A stretch of 64,000 nt of DNA. Origin: Rhytidiadelphus loreus (Eukaryota > Streptophyta > Bryopsida > Hypnales > Hylocomiaceae). Shown one piece after another: positions 63,603 to 64,000 of this stretch. The stretch spans positions 22,208,863 through 22,272,862 of the forward strand of contig OX344761.1 in the NCBI GenBank assembly GCA_947034895.1, written 5' to 3'. The position numbers and the translations under genes are program-made. Numbering within the stretch: the first letter of the stretch is position 1; the number at the start of each line of letters is the position of its first letter. The notes beneath the pieces are model-generated. The model ran no database searches, had not been told where the DNA came from, and saw nothing but the letters and a program-made list of their open reading frames with translations.

Positions 63603-64000
63603 TAGCTCATCGCCTCGTTAACGAGGCATCATTTTTGAGTTTTCTTTACTGTTTTTGGGTTCGCGGAAGTTTAGAAGACATGTTCCAAAAAAACTATATT
63701 TTTCTGATTTAGGGTGTAGAAGACCGCCTCGTCAACGAGGTAGCAATTTCAAGTTCTCTACTGCAAGGTTGCAATCGGCTACCAAAACATTCAAAGACAT
63801 GTTTTAGATTTTCTTTCAATTGTTGATTTAGGCTGTAGAAGGTCACCTTGTCAACGAGGTGGCAAATTTAGGTTCTCTATAGTTCTCATCAATTAGTTTA
63901 AGCTTGCTCTACATGTTGTAGAATTTTTTTTCCAATGACTGATTTTGGTTCTAGAAGACTACCTCGTCAACGAGGTGACAATTTCAGATTCTTTAGGATT
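63603..64000. repeat. Tandem repeats of about 115 bp, each with a CCTCGTnAACGAGG palindrome
   Basis: Four units start with GTAGMWSRYCNCCTCGT-like text at about 63603, 63716, 63834 and 63950. The first holds a perfect 14-bp palindrome (CCTCGTTAACGAGG); two others have CCTCGTCAACGAGG and one a diverged CCTTGTCAACGAGG. After it each unit has a TTTCAAGTTCTCTAYTG-like part. The array runs to the window end and may continue. Confidence 0.75.

Overview
This window reads as nuclear DNA of a land plant. Coding sequence is cut by many short GT-AG introns, proteins are plant-type, telo-box-like AACCCTAAACCCTA strings lie near genes, and the long AT-rich spacers are full of small inverted-repeat transposons. 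The gene set and compact introns would fit a non-seed plant (moss, lycophyte or fern grade), but I cannot fix the lineage from sequence alone. No rRNA, tRNA, CRISPR array or bacterial-type operon was seen.

Four gene loci can be built exon by exon with consistent splice phases. (1) 478-3618, minus: a SERINC/TMS1-type multi-pass membrane protein that runs off the left end. (2) 10612-13858, minus: a complete protein-only RNase P (PRORP), 608 aa in 8 exons, with a nuclear-localisation-like basic stretch and every expected metal and zinc ligand. (3) 16392-25171, plus: a complete GH63 mannosyl-oligosaccharide glucosidase I (GCS1/MOGS), 835 aa in 23 exons. (4) 39017-46755, minus: a CYP59/PPIL4-type cyclophilin followed in the same orientation by exons of a low-complexity protein that ends in a well-formed RRM. 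Whether the cyclophilin and RRM parts are one fused transcript or two genes is the most interesting open question here. One base seems to be missing in a GGGG run of the RRM part.

The housekeeping genes act in separate processes: SERINC in membrane lipid biology, PRORP in tRNA 5' maturation, GCS1 in the first trimming step of N-glycans in the ER, and the cyclophilin/RRM locus in nuclear RNA metabolism. PRORP and GCS1 are divergently arranged around a 2.5 kb GC-richer spacer holding a telo-box and an unresolved possible minus-strand transcript.

The rest (3.6-10.6 kb, 25.2-39.0 kb, 46.9-64.0 kb) is mostly repeat-derived. It contains TTAA-flanked MITE-like elements whose ends are CCCYTAAA (several inside GCS1 introns), a 2.3 kb non-autonomous CACTA-like element with a 69-bp minisatellite, a 150-bp CACTA-ended foldback with a 3-bp target duplication, a 246-bp MITE flanked by GTAG, two copies of a mirror-ended AT-rich repeat, and remains of a SWIM-finger transposase-like gene (60.0-62.2 kb). 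At the right edge a possible first exon is followed by about 115-bp tandem repeats, each carrying a CCTCGTnAACGAGG palindrome.
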